From Paenibacillus zeirhizosphaerae (lineage in GTDB: Bacteria > Bacillota > Bacilli > Paenibacillales > Paenibacillaceae): a DNA stretch of 64,000 nt. The notes beneath the pieces were generated by a model. That model made no database searches. It was not told where the DNA came from and saw nothing but the letters and a program-made list of their open reading frames with translations. The stretch is taken from positions 310,001-374,000 of the forward strand of contig NZ_JAPCKK010000011.1 of assembly GCF_030705605.1 (NCBI RefSeq), read 5' to 3'. Positions 41,265 through 49,094 of this stretch are shown piece by piece. A program made the position numbers and the translations under genes. Every line of letters starts with the position of its first letter. The first letter of the stretch is position 1.

Positions 41265-41767
41265 GATTTATCCCCCTCTGATTGTGTCCCTTCATGTTCC
41301 TTAACAATAAAATTCCCCAGTGCATCCAGACGATGCTCCCAGCTCGTCCGACGCTCGATGATAAGCTTGTCATGACTCTTTTTCATGGCTTGCAAGAGCC
41401 CTGTGAAGTCTTCAACAGTTAATGGAGCCTTTACCTGAATCGACTTGGATACGTGCTGGAGCTGCTCCAGCAGCTGCTGCTGCTGCTTTATTTGCTCTTT
41501 GATCCGGGCCATCTGCAGGTTCACGATCTCAAGTGCGCTGATCTGCCCACCATCCAGAAGGGACTTCACTTCGTCAAGAGACAAACCTAGCTCCTTAAGG
41601 GATAAAATCTGCTGCAGACGGGACAGATCGGATTCGTTGTATAACCTGTGACCGGAATCCGTCTGATCGGACGGCGAAAACAAGCCGATTTGATCGTAAA
41701 ATCGCAGGGTACGCACGGTGAGCCCCGTTAATTTGGCAAGGTCACCTACCTTCCAATGCTGTCCCAT
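41261..41767 (-). CDS. MerR-family regulator
   Basis: 168 residues: WKVGDLAKLTGLTVRTLRFYD with GHRLYNESDLSRLQQI, then a Gln-rich coiled coil (IKEQIKQQQQLLEQLQ) and a C-terminal helical segment resembling TipAS-type tails. ATG 41767 follows AAGGAG; the GTG two codons earlier overlaps the ribosome site. The first gene of an operon with the AHSA1 protein, a very common pair in Firmicutes. A GTTAGCGCTAAC palindrome at 41780-41791 lies upstream and may be its operator. Confidence 0.92.
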   Translation of the reverse strand: MGQHWKVGDLAKLTGLTVRTLRFYDQIGLFSPSDQTDSGHRLYNESDLSRLQQILSLKELGLSLDEVKSLLDGGQISALEIVNLQMARIKEQIKQQQQLLEQLQHVSKSIQVKAPLTVEDFTGLLQAMKKSHDKLIIERRTSWEHRLDALGNFIVKEHEGTQSEGDKS

Positions 41768-42013
41768 AGACACTCCTTCGTTAGCGCTAACTGTTTACCG
41801 GTACTTTGATTATAAAAGATGACGTAACGTAAGGTGCAACAAAATTATTTGGGATTAACAATAGCGCATGTCCTTCCTGGCACATTCCATAATCTTCATT
41901 GACTCGAATAATTTTCGATTTTTTCGTAATTTATAGGCGTTTAAAAGTCTAAATAACATTAAAACATGTTATAATTGAGATAATACCGAAATTAAAATGT
42001 GAGGATGATCTCC

Positions 42014-43288
42014 ATGCTTGTCATGTTTAGGTTTAAAAATTTTTCATCCTTTCGGGATGAAGTCATTCTTGACCTTCGTGCTTCATCACATACACAGCAT
42101 CCATCCCATGTTATAAAAGATACACCGTTTAAGTTGCTGAAAACACTGGCCATCTACGGCCCGAATGCCAGTGGCAAGTCAAACTTAATAAGTGCGATGC
42201 ATTGGTTCGAACAGATCATATTCAGCCACTTGTTTCAGGACAGTCCAGAAGACGAGAAGAGTGAAGGGATTGAAGCATTGAGAAAGCTTCCACCCATTCG
42301 CCCCTTTTTATTATCCGAGCAGATGGATCCTTCGATTGAATTTGAAATGATTTTTGTGCATCAAGAGCAATTGTTCCAGTATGGATTCACATTACAGGAA
42401 AACATTGTTATATCGGAATGGCTTAATGTTAATAATCATTCGGTGTTTGAACGTGATCCATCCGTTGGCATCACGTTCGGCAATAAATTTAAAGCGCAGT
42501 TGCGTTCTTTCACCAAGTATCGTGAAGATCGCTTATACCTTTCCGTTCTTGATTATTTTGCAACAGATGATGTAAAAAAACTCGTGGATTGCTTTAAAGA
42601 CTTCTTTCGCAACCGATTCAATGTTCATTTTGAGCTGATTTTTGAGTCAAGTATTAAAGGCACAGTAAGTTCTATTCCCAACTCTCCCCGACTCGTAAAG
42701 GACGATGTATTCCGTGCTAGAGTTGCTGAATACATTCGCTTTATAGATGTGGGAATTGAGGATATTGTGATCGAAAAAGAAGAGATGTTCGATGACAAAC
42801 AGGGAAAAAAAGTGCAGCGACCACTCATTAAAACGATCCACCCCGTTTTTAACTCAAATGGAGATCAAGTAGACACCAAATCATTCGACCTAGCTCAGGA
42901 ATCTTCCGGAACGCTTCGGTTTCTTTCTTTTATACAGGAAGTTCTGATCTTGCTGGAGCGTGGGGGCGTTTTTGTTATTGATGAGCTTTCTGCAAGATTA
43001 CATCCTCTGTTAACCAAATTCATCGTGGATCTCTTCCAATCGGATAGAAATACGAATCATGCACAACTGATCTTCACAACACACGATACATCCATTTTGA
43101 ATAAGGAGCAATTTCGCCGTGACGAGATTGTATTTGTTGACAAAAATGAGCTTGGAGTCTCTTCCTTATACTCATTAGCAGATTTGAAAATGGTCCGGCA
43201 GGATGCCACTTACTATAAAGATTATTTTAGTGGAAAGTATGGCGCAATCCCGATTTTTCAGACTTCGTTTCCAGAGAATCGGGGGTGA
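42014..43288 (+). CDS. AAA-family ATPase of a two-gene defence cassette (RloA/AbiLi-like)
   Basis: 424-residue ABC/SMC-type ATPase of the COG1106 group. Walker A GPNASGKS at 49-56, signature-like ESSGT at 296-300, Walker B VFVIDELSARLHP at about 319-331 and the switch His in TTHDTS at 356. The coding starts FRFKNFSSFRDEVILDLRAS, the conserved opening of these ATPases. ATG 42014 follows AGGATGAT. The AT-rich composition contrasts with its neighbours and fits acquisition by transfer. The RloB-like gene overlaps its stop, so the pair works together, probably as an abortive-infection system. Confidence 0.9.
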   Translation: MLVMFRFKNFSSFRDEVILDLRASSHTQHPSHVIKDTPFKLLKTLAIYGPNASGKSNLISAMHWFEQIIFSHLFQDSPEDEKSEGIEALRKLPPIRPFLLSEQMDPSIEFEMIFVHQEQLFQYGFTLQENIVISEWLNVNNHSVFERDPSVGITFGNKFKAQLRSFTKYREDRLYLSVLDYFATDDVKKLVDCFKDFFRNRFNVHFELIFESSIKGTVSSIPNSPRLVKDDVFRARVAEYIRFIDVGIEDIVIEKEEMFDDKQGKKVQRPLIKTIHPVFNSNGDQVDTKSFDLAQESSGTLRFLSFIQEVLILLERGGVFVIDELSARLHPLLTKFIVDLFQSDRNTNHAQLIFTTHDTSILNKEQFRRDEIVFVDKNELGVSSLYSLADLKMVRQDATYYKDYFSGKYGAIPIFQTSFPENRG

Positions 43289-43980
43289 TGAACATCGCGC
43301 GCTTGAATCCATTTCTACCCAGACAAGTTGAGACACGACCAAGTAATTTGGGGAAAGTATTACTCTTTTGTGAGGGGCCGACTGAGGTCTATTATTTTGA
43401 GTACTTTGCTGAAATTATTCGAAAAAGCCGCAACAAGTACTCTCATTTAGATATTGAATCGATTCCGGCAAACGGAAATGCACAACGAGTATTAAATTTC
43501 GCCGAGGACTTTCTGAAGGATGAAACCAACGTGCAAAAGTATCTACTGTACGAGAAACACCTGGTGTTCGACTGCGATGCACCAAGCGAGATCGAAAAAG
43601 TCATTCGTGACATGCTTGCATCAACCAATGGTTTTGCGCTATCTCTAACAAACTTAATGTTCGAAACTTGGCTGTTAATGCATTTCGAGCAGGTAGAACC
43701 TGCGTACTCACATTCGAAAAAAATCATTGGCGAAAGATTGTCTCATGTATTAGGAAGAGAATATGCTAAAGCTGATCCTGGACTCATTCGTCAAATTATC
43801 GGGAATGGCGATACCTTGAGGAATGCAATTAACCATGCGCATAAACTTGAAGAGCGATATACCGAACAGGAACTGGCATATGATAAAGACATTCACCAAA
43901 TGAATCCTTACACAACTGTTCATTTGTTAATGGAGCGTATACTATTAGAGATGAGTAGTGTTGAAGAAAAATTCACTTGA
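43285..43980 (+). CDS. RloB-family TOPRIM-like protein (AbiLii-like)
   Basis: 231 residues. The RloB pattern is clear: LLFCEGPTEVYYFEYF with Glu30 and Glu34, HLVFDCDAP with Asp96 and Asp98 (the TOPRIM acidic pair), and NLMFETWLLMHFE. The TOPRIM fold suggests a metal-dependent nuclease, as in OLD-family proteins where ATPase and TOPRIM are fused; here they are split. GTG 43285 overlaps the ATPase stop, with ATG 43288 as the alternative. A perfect terminator follows. Confidence 0.9.
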   Translation: MMNIARLNPFLPRQVETRPSNLGKVLLFCEGPTEVYYFEYFAEIIRKSRNKYSHLDIESIPANGNAQRVLNFAEDFLKDETNVQKYLLYEKHLVFDCDAPSEIEKVIRDMLASTNGFALSLTNLMFETWLLMHFEQVEPAYSHSKKIIGERLSHVLGREYAKADPGLIRQIIGNGDTLRNAINHAHKLEERYTEQELAYDKDIHQMNPYTTVHLLMERILLEMSSVEEKFT

Positions 43981-43986
43981 TTTTCT

Positions 43987-44022
43987 GTATAGGCATCCCT
44001 GAAACACAAGGGATGCCTATAC
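43987..44022. terminator. Terminator of the ATPase-RloB cassette
   Basis: GTATAGGCATCCCT (43987-44000) and its complement (44009-44022), perfect 14-bp stem, loop of 8. Confidence 0.85.
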
Positions 44023-44046
44023 ATTTGTTTTATGAAAATACAGCTT

Positions 44047-44562
44047 CTATTCTTTCATCCGCCGTTCCATCAAATAAAACAAATAATCGGTCGGGACCCC
44101 AGCATGGCCTTGCTGCCTTAACATCGCGGTTATATTGCCCCGGTGATACGTCCCATGGTTGACCACATGCTGCAGGATGTCGGAGAAATGTGTATCGAGA
44201 CTGCCAAATTGCGGATGCCCGATCGTCATCGCCTTGTCCGGGTCGGGCGTACGCCGCAGCAAATTACGGAACTGTTCGGCGACACCGGCGAACAACTGCC
44301 GCATCTCGTCCACAGTTTTGCCCCGTGCTTCCTCCGTCCAGCCCGGGATCTTTGGAAAAATGTCCTCATTCGGAATTTCCGCAAGCACGAGCCTATAAAG
44401 CTGTTCGAACAAGTACATATGCCCGAGAGTTTGTGACACAGATGGGAATATGCTCGTCACTTCTGCATGAAAGACATCCTTCGGAAGCTGCTCCAGGTGG
44501 GCGAACAACCGGTCATTCGCCCACACATGATATTCATACAATTGATGAGAGTGTTGAAACAT
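44047..44562 (-). CDS. DinB-family protein
   Basis: 171 residues. Four-helix DinB fold with metal ligands His in SQTLGHMYLFEQLY and the pair in LQHVVNHGTYHRGNI, and Trp/Asn in YEYHVWANDRLF. Likely a thiol-linked metalloenzyme of unknown substrate. The ATG at 44562 is preceded by AAAGGTGG; a GTG at 44574 is possible. It is a different subgroup from the DinB gene at 19380. The WYL regulator upstream on the same strand may share the transcript. Confidence 0.88.
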   Translation of the reverse strand: MFQHSHQLYEYHVWANDRLFAHLEQLPKDVFHAEVTSIFPSVSQTLGHMYLFEQLYRLVLAEIPNEDIFPKIPGWTEEARGKTVDEMRQLFAGVAEQFRNLLRRTPDPDKAMTIGHPQFGSLDTHFSDILQHVVNHGTYHRGNITAMLRQQGHAGVPTDYLFYLMERRMKE

Positions 44563-44655
44563 GGATGAATCCACCTTTCCTTTATTCGTCGTTTGGCTGC
44601 CTTAGCCTTGCCTCTATCGTATACCGGGTTCGCTGACAACCGTTGTCAGCGAAGC

Positions 44656-45627
44656 TCAATCGGGATCGTCTTTGTAATGTTTTGCGATTCCGTATGCTAT
44701 TTCCTGGATTTGACGTTTCAGCTCCAGTGGCTCCCGTATGCGAATGGCTGTGCCAAACGTCATCAGATACATCGGAAGGTACTTGTCCATCGTCGGGACG
44801 TCGAGCATAAACCGCGCCTCCTGATCGGTCCGTTCCGTCAAATAATGGCGCAGATGCCAATGACCGCACACCTCGTTCAGCGTGTCGGGCTCTCCCTCAA
44901 TGCGGATAACCACCAGCGGCCCTTCCGCCTCCCGTCCCCGCTCGGACTGGTCGCGGAAATAGGCCGACGCGGAGAAATACTCCGGCTTTGCGAACCACAC
45001 TTCGGTCGGCTCCATTCGCGCGATGCGGTCCACGCGGAACGTCCGCACAGCCTGCGACCGATGGCAGAACGCGACAACGTACCATTCGTTTCGGTCGTAG
45101 GCCAACCCGTATGGATCAACTTCACGTTCGCCGGCCTGCTCCGCATTCGCTTTGCGATAGGTGATGCGCACCGTTTGCCCGTCCTTCGCCGCCTGCTCCA
45201 GGTCCCGCAACAGCGGGACGACGGAGGGCGGACGCACCGGAGAAATCACATCCAGGCCGCTCGTCTGACGGGACAGATCGTCGCGCTGCTCTTCGTGCAG
45301 CCCGTTCTCCACCTTTTTTAACGCGCTTTCCAGTTCTTCCGTATACGGGTAGCCCGCACCTTGCGCAAATTTAAACGCATCCACGAGCGCCCTCAGCTCC
45401 ACGGAATTGAAAAACAACGGCGTCTCCTTGAAGCTTTCCAGAATGCGAATGCCGCCGTCATGGCCCGACTCCGCGACGACCGGCACACCGCTGGCACCTA
45501 ATGCGTCGATATAGCGGTACACGGTACGGACGCTGATCTCCAAGTTATCCGCAATCTGCGCGGCGGTGAGCTTCCTTCCGGATCGCAGCATCCAAAGCAT
45601 GGACAGCATGTTATCCCATTTCGCCAT
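44656..45627 (-). CDS. YafY-type regulator with HTH and WYL domain
   Basis: 323 residues. N-terminal DeoR-like helix-turn-helix (LTAAQIADNLEISVRTVYRYIDAL), then a WYL domain with GLAYDRNEWYVVAFCHRSQAVRTFRVDR and the WCX extension. WYL domains bind nucleic-acid-type or nucleotide ligands and are frequent near defence genes and stress genes. ATG 45627 follows AAAAGGAG. Its neighbour DinB is a usual target. Confidence 0.93.
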   Translation of the reverse strand: MAKWDNMLSMLWMLRSGRKLTAAQIADNLEISVRTVYRYIDALGASGVPVVAESGHDGGIRILESFKETPLFFNSVELRALVDAFKFAQGAGYPYTEELESALKKVENGLHEEQRDDLSRQTSGLDVISPVRPPSVVPLLRDLEQAAKDGQTVRITYRKANAEQAGEREVDPYGLAYDRNEWYVVAFCHRSQAVRTFRVDRIARMEPTEVWFAKPEYFSASAYFRDQSERGREAEGPLVVIRIEGEPDTLNEVCGHWHLRHYLTERTDQEARFMLDVPTMDKYLPMYLMTFGTAIRIREPLELKRQIQEIAYGIAKHYKDDPD

Positions 45628-45726
45628 CGAGAGCACTCCTTTTCCTCGCGAAAATAGCCTTTGCTGCAACGGCTCCTTTCAATAACATGATCATAATCCA
45701 TGCCGCTGCTCTCCCAATCAAATTTT

Positions 45727-46722
45727 TCACCGTATCACTGAAAATTCCTTTCCAAAGAGAGCAGACTTCCTCTCTAAACTAGCTGTCAACGCCCCTCTGA
45801 GATTGGTTAGCCAATCCGGCTCGTTTTCCCATTGGTCTGCGGTCGACCTCAAAATTCGAGCATAACCATATAAATTCGCAAATCGCCGGCATGCCGGTAA
45901 GATGCTCTCATACTCCGTTGATACCTCATGTTCCGTGAGATATCCGTCCAGGAAGCATTTTTTCCTAAGCTCAAAAATTTCTGTCGGAATACAATCCTCC
46001 AAGCTATCAAGCGCTTGCTCGATGTCCATGGCATACCAGTGATACATGGCATCATCAAAATCAATCACATTACATGAGCCCGATTGATCATCATAGAATA
46101 CATTGTCGTATTCGAAATCATAATGAATCAGCCCATAATTCATGGGTGACCTCGGGAGGGATGCAAAATAATCTTGAAGCAGTTCCGTTTCCATCCATGC
46201 TGCTGACTCGTTTGGAAACGTCTTTAATACTTCCTGAATCCAATCTAAAACATCGCTGTATGACCATCTTCTAAATTGACCAGGTGTGTATTGGCTGGAT
46301 AAATGATGGAGCCTCCCCAAAGCTTTTCCATAAATGAAGATAACGCTTTCACTACAATCCGTATGTTGGAGCTGTACGCCGGAAACACGTTTAAATACCG
46401 ACGCAAAATATTCGCCCCAAGGTGTCCGTACCTCCACAAGCTCCTCACCATTACTTGAAGCAACGGCTTCTAAAACTCCATAACGATGATCACGCAAGTA
46501 AGAGATAAAGTCCAACTCCGCCAAGCTGTTCGATTTCACTTTCTCGGTCGTTGGGGCAAACCGTAACAGATGTGTCTTGCCTTCACATTGAAAGGGATAA
46601 ATGGCATTCGATGAAATTCGATAGTGTTTAAACATCTCTATCGATTCTCTATCATATTTCCAATTTTTCAAGATCATTTCCGCCAAGTCCACATTGTTAA
46701 AAAGGTATTTCAACTTTAACAT
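45727..46722 (-). CDS. Phosphotransferase of the aminoglycoside/choline kinase-like fold (APH)
   Basis: 331 residues. Catalytic loop GLIHYDFEYDNVFYD (His-x-Asp, then Asn) and the metal Asp in CNVIDFDDAMYHWYAMDI; the N-lobe lysine region is FQCEGKTHLLRF. Length and layout suit the APH/HSK2/spectinomycin-kinase-like superfamily; many are small-molecule kinases of unknown substrate, so antibiotic resistance should not be assumed. A single gene. Confidence 0.9.
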   Translation of the reverse strand: MLKLKYLFNNVDLAEMILKNWKYDRESIEMFKHYRISSNAIYPFQCEGKTHLLRFAPTTEKVKSNSLAELDFISYLRDHRYGVLEAVASSNGEELVEVRTPWGEYFASVFKRVSGVQLQHTDCSESVIFIYGKALGRLHHLSSQYTPGQFRRWSYSDVLDWIQEVLKTFPNESAAWMETELLQDYFASLPRSPMNYGLIHYDFEYDNVFYDDQSGSCNVIDFDDAMYHWYAMDIEQALDSLEDCIPTEIFELRKKCFLDGYLTEHEVSTEYESILPACRRFANLYGYARILRSTADQWENEPDWLTNLRGALTASLERKSALFGKEFSVIR

Positions 46723-46818
46723 GAGACATCCAGCTCCTATCCAATGGATATGTAAGACCGTCCATTAATTTTAATGCGTTTGCCCTAGAATTGTGGGGAA
46801 GAGTATTCATAGCACATC

Positions 46819-47349
46819 TTATTGAATAACTGCTCGAAATGCTCCAGCTATTGGATATTGTGAATTGGACCGCACCATATTCTCTAAATAACCCAAAAAA
46901 TAGTTGTAGCCTTCCATTAAAATTTTCCCCTCAATGAAAAATACGAACAGTGACAACCGTAACCGAACACGGTTCCAAGGCCCGGCCTCAATATACTCGT
47001 AAATACTGTTGTTTTGAAAATGTTGCAATGTCTGTCTCTCGGCTAGTTCAACTATCTCTTGCATGGATTGCATCTTTGATAATTTTATCAAAATGGGATT
47101 AAATTGATCTCCTTCTGCAGGATACATAGAATACTGACCTTGAAGGAAGTCATGCAATTGTTCCAATACGATGGACTCTCTTAGCGTAAATCGGACTGTC
47201 TCTTCAGCTTCATGGCATGTAAACAAAGCCATATCCATTTTTTCGCCAAGCTTCATAGCCACGTCACTTTCTGCTAAACCGTGCTGCTTTAATTGTTCCT
47301 TATCCACGGTTACACTATGACAAATGCCCAATTGGAGATACTGTCCCAT
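46819..47349 (-). CDS. Conserved-looking hypothetical protein, 176 residues
   Basis: Not recognised. Soluble, no signal or membrane segment. It begins MGQYLQLGICHSVTV and has a mixed helix pattern with SMQEIVELAERQTLQHFQ and a C-terminal aromatic part LRLSLFVFFIEGKILMEGYN. Codon use is like the neighbours and the start follows GGGGGCATACATAT with a moderate ribosome site. Its 3' neighbour is the APH-like gene and its 5' neighbour is the Fic gene, 23 nt away on the same strand, so a Fic-linked operon is possible. Confidence 0.7.
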   Translation of the reverse strand: MGQYLQLGICHSVTVDKEQLKQHGLAESDVAMKLGEKMDMALFTCHEAEETVRFTLRESIVLEQLHDFLQGQYSMYPAEGDQFNPILIKLSKMQSMQEIVELAERQTLQHFQNNSIYEYIEAGPWNRVRLRLSLFVFFIEGKILMEGYNYFLGYLENMVRSNSQYPIAGAFRAVIQ

Positions 47350-47372
47350 ATATGTATGCCCCCTTCATCTAT

Positions 47373-48122
47373 TTAGTCCTTCCAAAACATAGGCTCTTCC
47401 TTCATGCCAAGATAGCGGTCAAGCTGTTGTTCCTCAAGGACAGCTATCATATCTGCAAATGGACTCAAATCCTGATTCACTGCATAAGCTTCCAGAGCAT
47501 TGAAATAGCTAAGCCGTTCCTCCTTCGCAATAGAAATGGGGAGAAAACCATGCGCCATCAGTTGATAGTTCATGATTAACCTTGATGTTCTGCCATTTCC
47601 ATCTGTAAAAGGGTGAATTCTTACAAACTCAGCATGGGTCCATGCTGCAAGCTCTATCACATTGGAGATGCTCTTTTCCGATAAATCTACATAAAAATCT
47701 TTCACCTGACGGTACATTTCATTCGGTGACGGCGGCGTATGGGCTGCTCCGGAAATATAAACATCCACATTACGATAGATACCGCCCACCATAATGTTTT
47801 CCATGAGCATGGCGTGAATATCCTTGATTCTGTTTTCATCGAGGGGTAAGCCTTGTACAATACAATTTTTGATATACTGGTACGCCTTGTTATGATTGAC
47901 AACCTCGTAGATCTCCCGAAGTTTTTTGCCGCCTACCGACAGACCCTCTTCCAGCAGTACTTTCGTTTCTAACAGTGAAAGGGTGTTTCCTTCAATTGCT
48001 GTGGAATGATGTGTATATTCCAGTTCAAATGCCTGTACATAACTTTTAACAGTAGCTTCCGGGAGTGTGTCTTTTCTCTGATCGTACAGAGCTTTTTTCT
48101 GCAGTAGTATCTGATAATCCAC
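47373..48122 (-). CDS. Fic-domain AMP-transferase with N-terminal inhibitory motif (class II)
   Basis: 249 residues. Active-site loop HPFTDGNGRTSR (residues 170-181) with catalytic His and the phosphate-binding loop complete, so AMP transfer to a protein hydroxyl is expected. The autoinhibitory motif S/T-x-x-x-E-G is seen as STAIEGN at residues 40-46, N-terminal to the Fic core, as in class II proteins such as SoFic. GTG 48122 is behind AAAGGGGTGA; a GTG three codons upstream is the alternative. Target protein unknown. Two 21-bp tandem repeats with TATAAT-like boxes lie in its promoter region. Confidence 0.92.
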   Translation of the reverse strand: MDYQILLQKKALYDQRKDTLPEATVKSYVQAFELEYTHHSTAIEGNTLSLLETKVLLEEGLSVGGKKLREIYEVVNHNKAYQYIKNCIVQGLPLDENRIKDIHAMLMENIMVGGIYRNVDVYISGAAHTPPSPNEMYRQVKDFYVDLSEKSISNVIELAAWTHAEFVRIHPFTDGNGRTSRLIMNYQLMAHGFLPISIAKEERLSYFNALEAYAVNQDLSPFADMIAVLEEQQLDRYLGMKEEPMFWKD

Positions 48123-48170
48123 TCTGCTCACCCCTTTTTATATTATTTTATTCAAAATTTATGTAGCTCG

Positions 48171-48212
48171 CTGAATTCATTATGTTCTATTCTGAATTCA
48201 TTATATTCTATT
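48171..48212 (-). repeat. Two tandem 21-bp repeats at the fic promoter
   Basis: CTGAATTCATTATGTTCTATT (48171-48191) followed directly by the same sequence with one change (48192-48212). On the minus strand each unit contains an AATAGAA..ATAATG segment, so the duplication gives two -10-like boxes. Confidence 0.7.
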
Positions 48213-48237
48213 TCGGAAGTGAAACCTATTCAAAAAA

Positions 48238-48264
48238 ATCGCGTCCTCCGAGGGAGAACGCGAT
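48238..48264 (-). terminator. Terminator of the adhesin-sortase operon
   Basis: ATCGCGT (48238-48244) and ACGCGAT (48258-48264) with a CTCC/GGAG inner stem; on the minus strand TTTTTTT follows. Confidence 0.85.
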
Positions 48265-48296
48265 ATAAAGCAGCTTAAATCCGTATTTTAGCATCG

Positions 48297-49076
48297 TCAT
48301 TTACGCTTTCGGGCGACCACCGCTAAGCGGCCGTTTTCGGTCGAGTACTCACATGTAGACAGTACAATAAGCTTGTCGCCATACCGGGCTGTCACACCCG
48401 TGTCGTAAAGAGCGCGTTTTTTGATATTCTGTACATACGAATCGAACTCGGCGGGCGTATTTACTTTTTCAATCTGGTAGTACTTAAACACGTCGTCCGA
48501 TTTGCGATAAACTTGTGACAGAATAACGGCAACAATCTCATACTCTTCCTTCTCGTAAAGCGTACTGAACCGGAACGTAGCATGCTCTTTATAAAAGCTT
48601 TCTTTCTTATATTTCATTAAATCTTTAAACATCCAGCCGCTTTTCATGTGATGTCCATGAATCAGCAAAATGTCCGAACCGTTGACCCGGCTGTGCGCAT
48701 CCAAAAAGGGAAGGCCGCCTTTGTTTTCGTTTTTATCAAAATCATGATCGAGATAATACGCTACATCCTGTGGATTCTGCATGATCGGGTACTCGATTCG
48801 GGTGCCGTCAATCTTCAGCCAACCGACAATATCCGGGTTTCTCTCGTAAAGTTTGCGAAGCTCGGGAAGCATGACGGGCTCATATGCCTTCGTAATCAAA
48901 GGGGAAGGGGGGGTCTCCCCTCCGCCTTTGTCCGACTCTTGCTCCCAAACTTTGGTCAGCTCTTCGATTTTCTGTTGCTCAGCATAGTCCCGCAGGAAAG
49001 TTCTCGTAATTTCGAAGAGAGAAAATATCAACAGAAGGAAGGAAACGGCGATAAGAATTTTTTTGATTTTACTCAT
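48297..49076 (-). CDS. Class B sortase
   Basis: 259-residue membrane-anchored transpeptidase. N-terminal membrane helix (IKKILIAVSFLLLIFSLFEI), then the sortase fold with catalytic His142 in LLIHGHHM, Cys242 in LSTCEYS and Arg250 in ENGRLAVV, the class B spacing. Residues WLKIDGTRIEYPIMQ are the class B opening strand. It lies 18 nt after the giant adhesin gene on the same strand, so the VPETG signal of that protein is the natural substrate. Anchoring to the peptidoglycan cross-bridge or joining subunits are both possible. Confidence 0.94.
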   Translation of the reverse strand: MSKIKKILIAVSFLLLIFSLFEITRTFLRDYAEQQKIEELTKVWEQESDKGGGETPPSPLITKAYEPVMLPELRKLYERNPDIVGWLKIDGTRIEYPIMQNPQDVAYYLDHDFDKNENKGGLPFLDAHSRVNGSDILLIHGHHMKSGWMFKDLMKYKKESFYKEHATFRFSTLYEKEEYEIVAVILSQVYRKSDDVFKYYQIEKVNTPAEFDSYVQNIKKRALYDTGVTARYGDKLIVLSTCEYSTENGRLAVVARKRK

Positions 49077-49094
49077 TCTCTTACCGCCTTCCTG

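Noticed and set aside
45727..46722. APH-like gene considered as an aminoglycoside resistance gene
   Set aside because: Only the general kinase motifs are visible; the family covers many substrates, so a resistance call is not supported.
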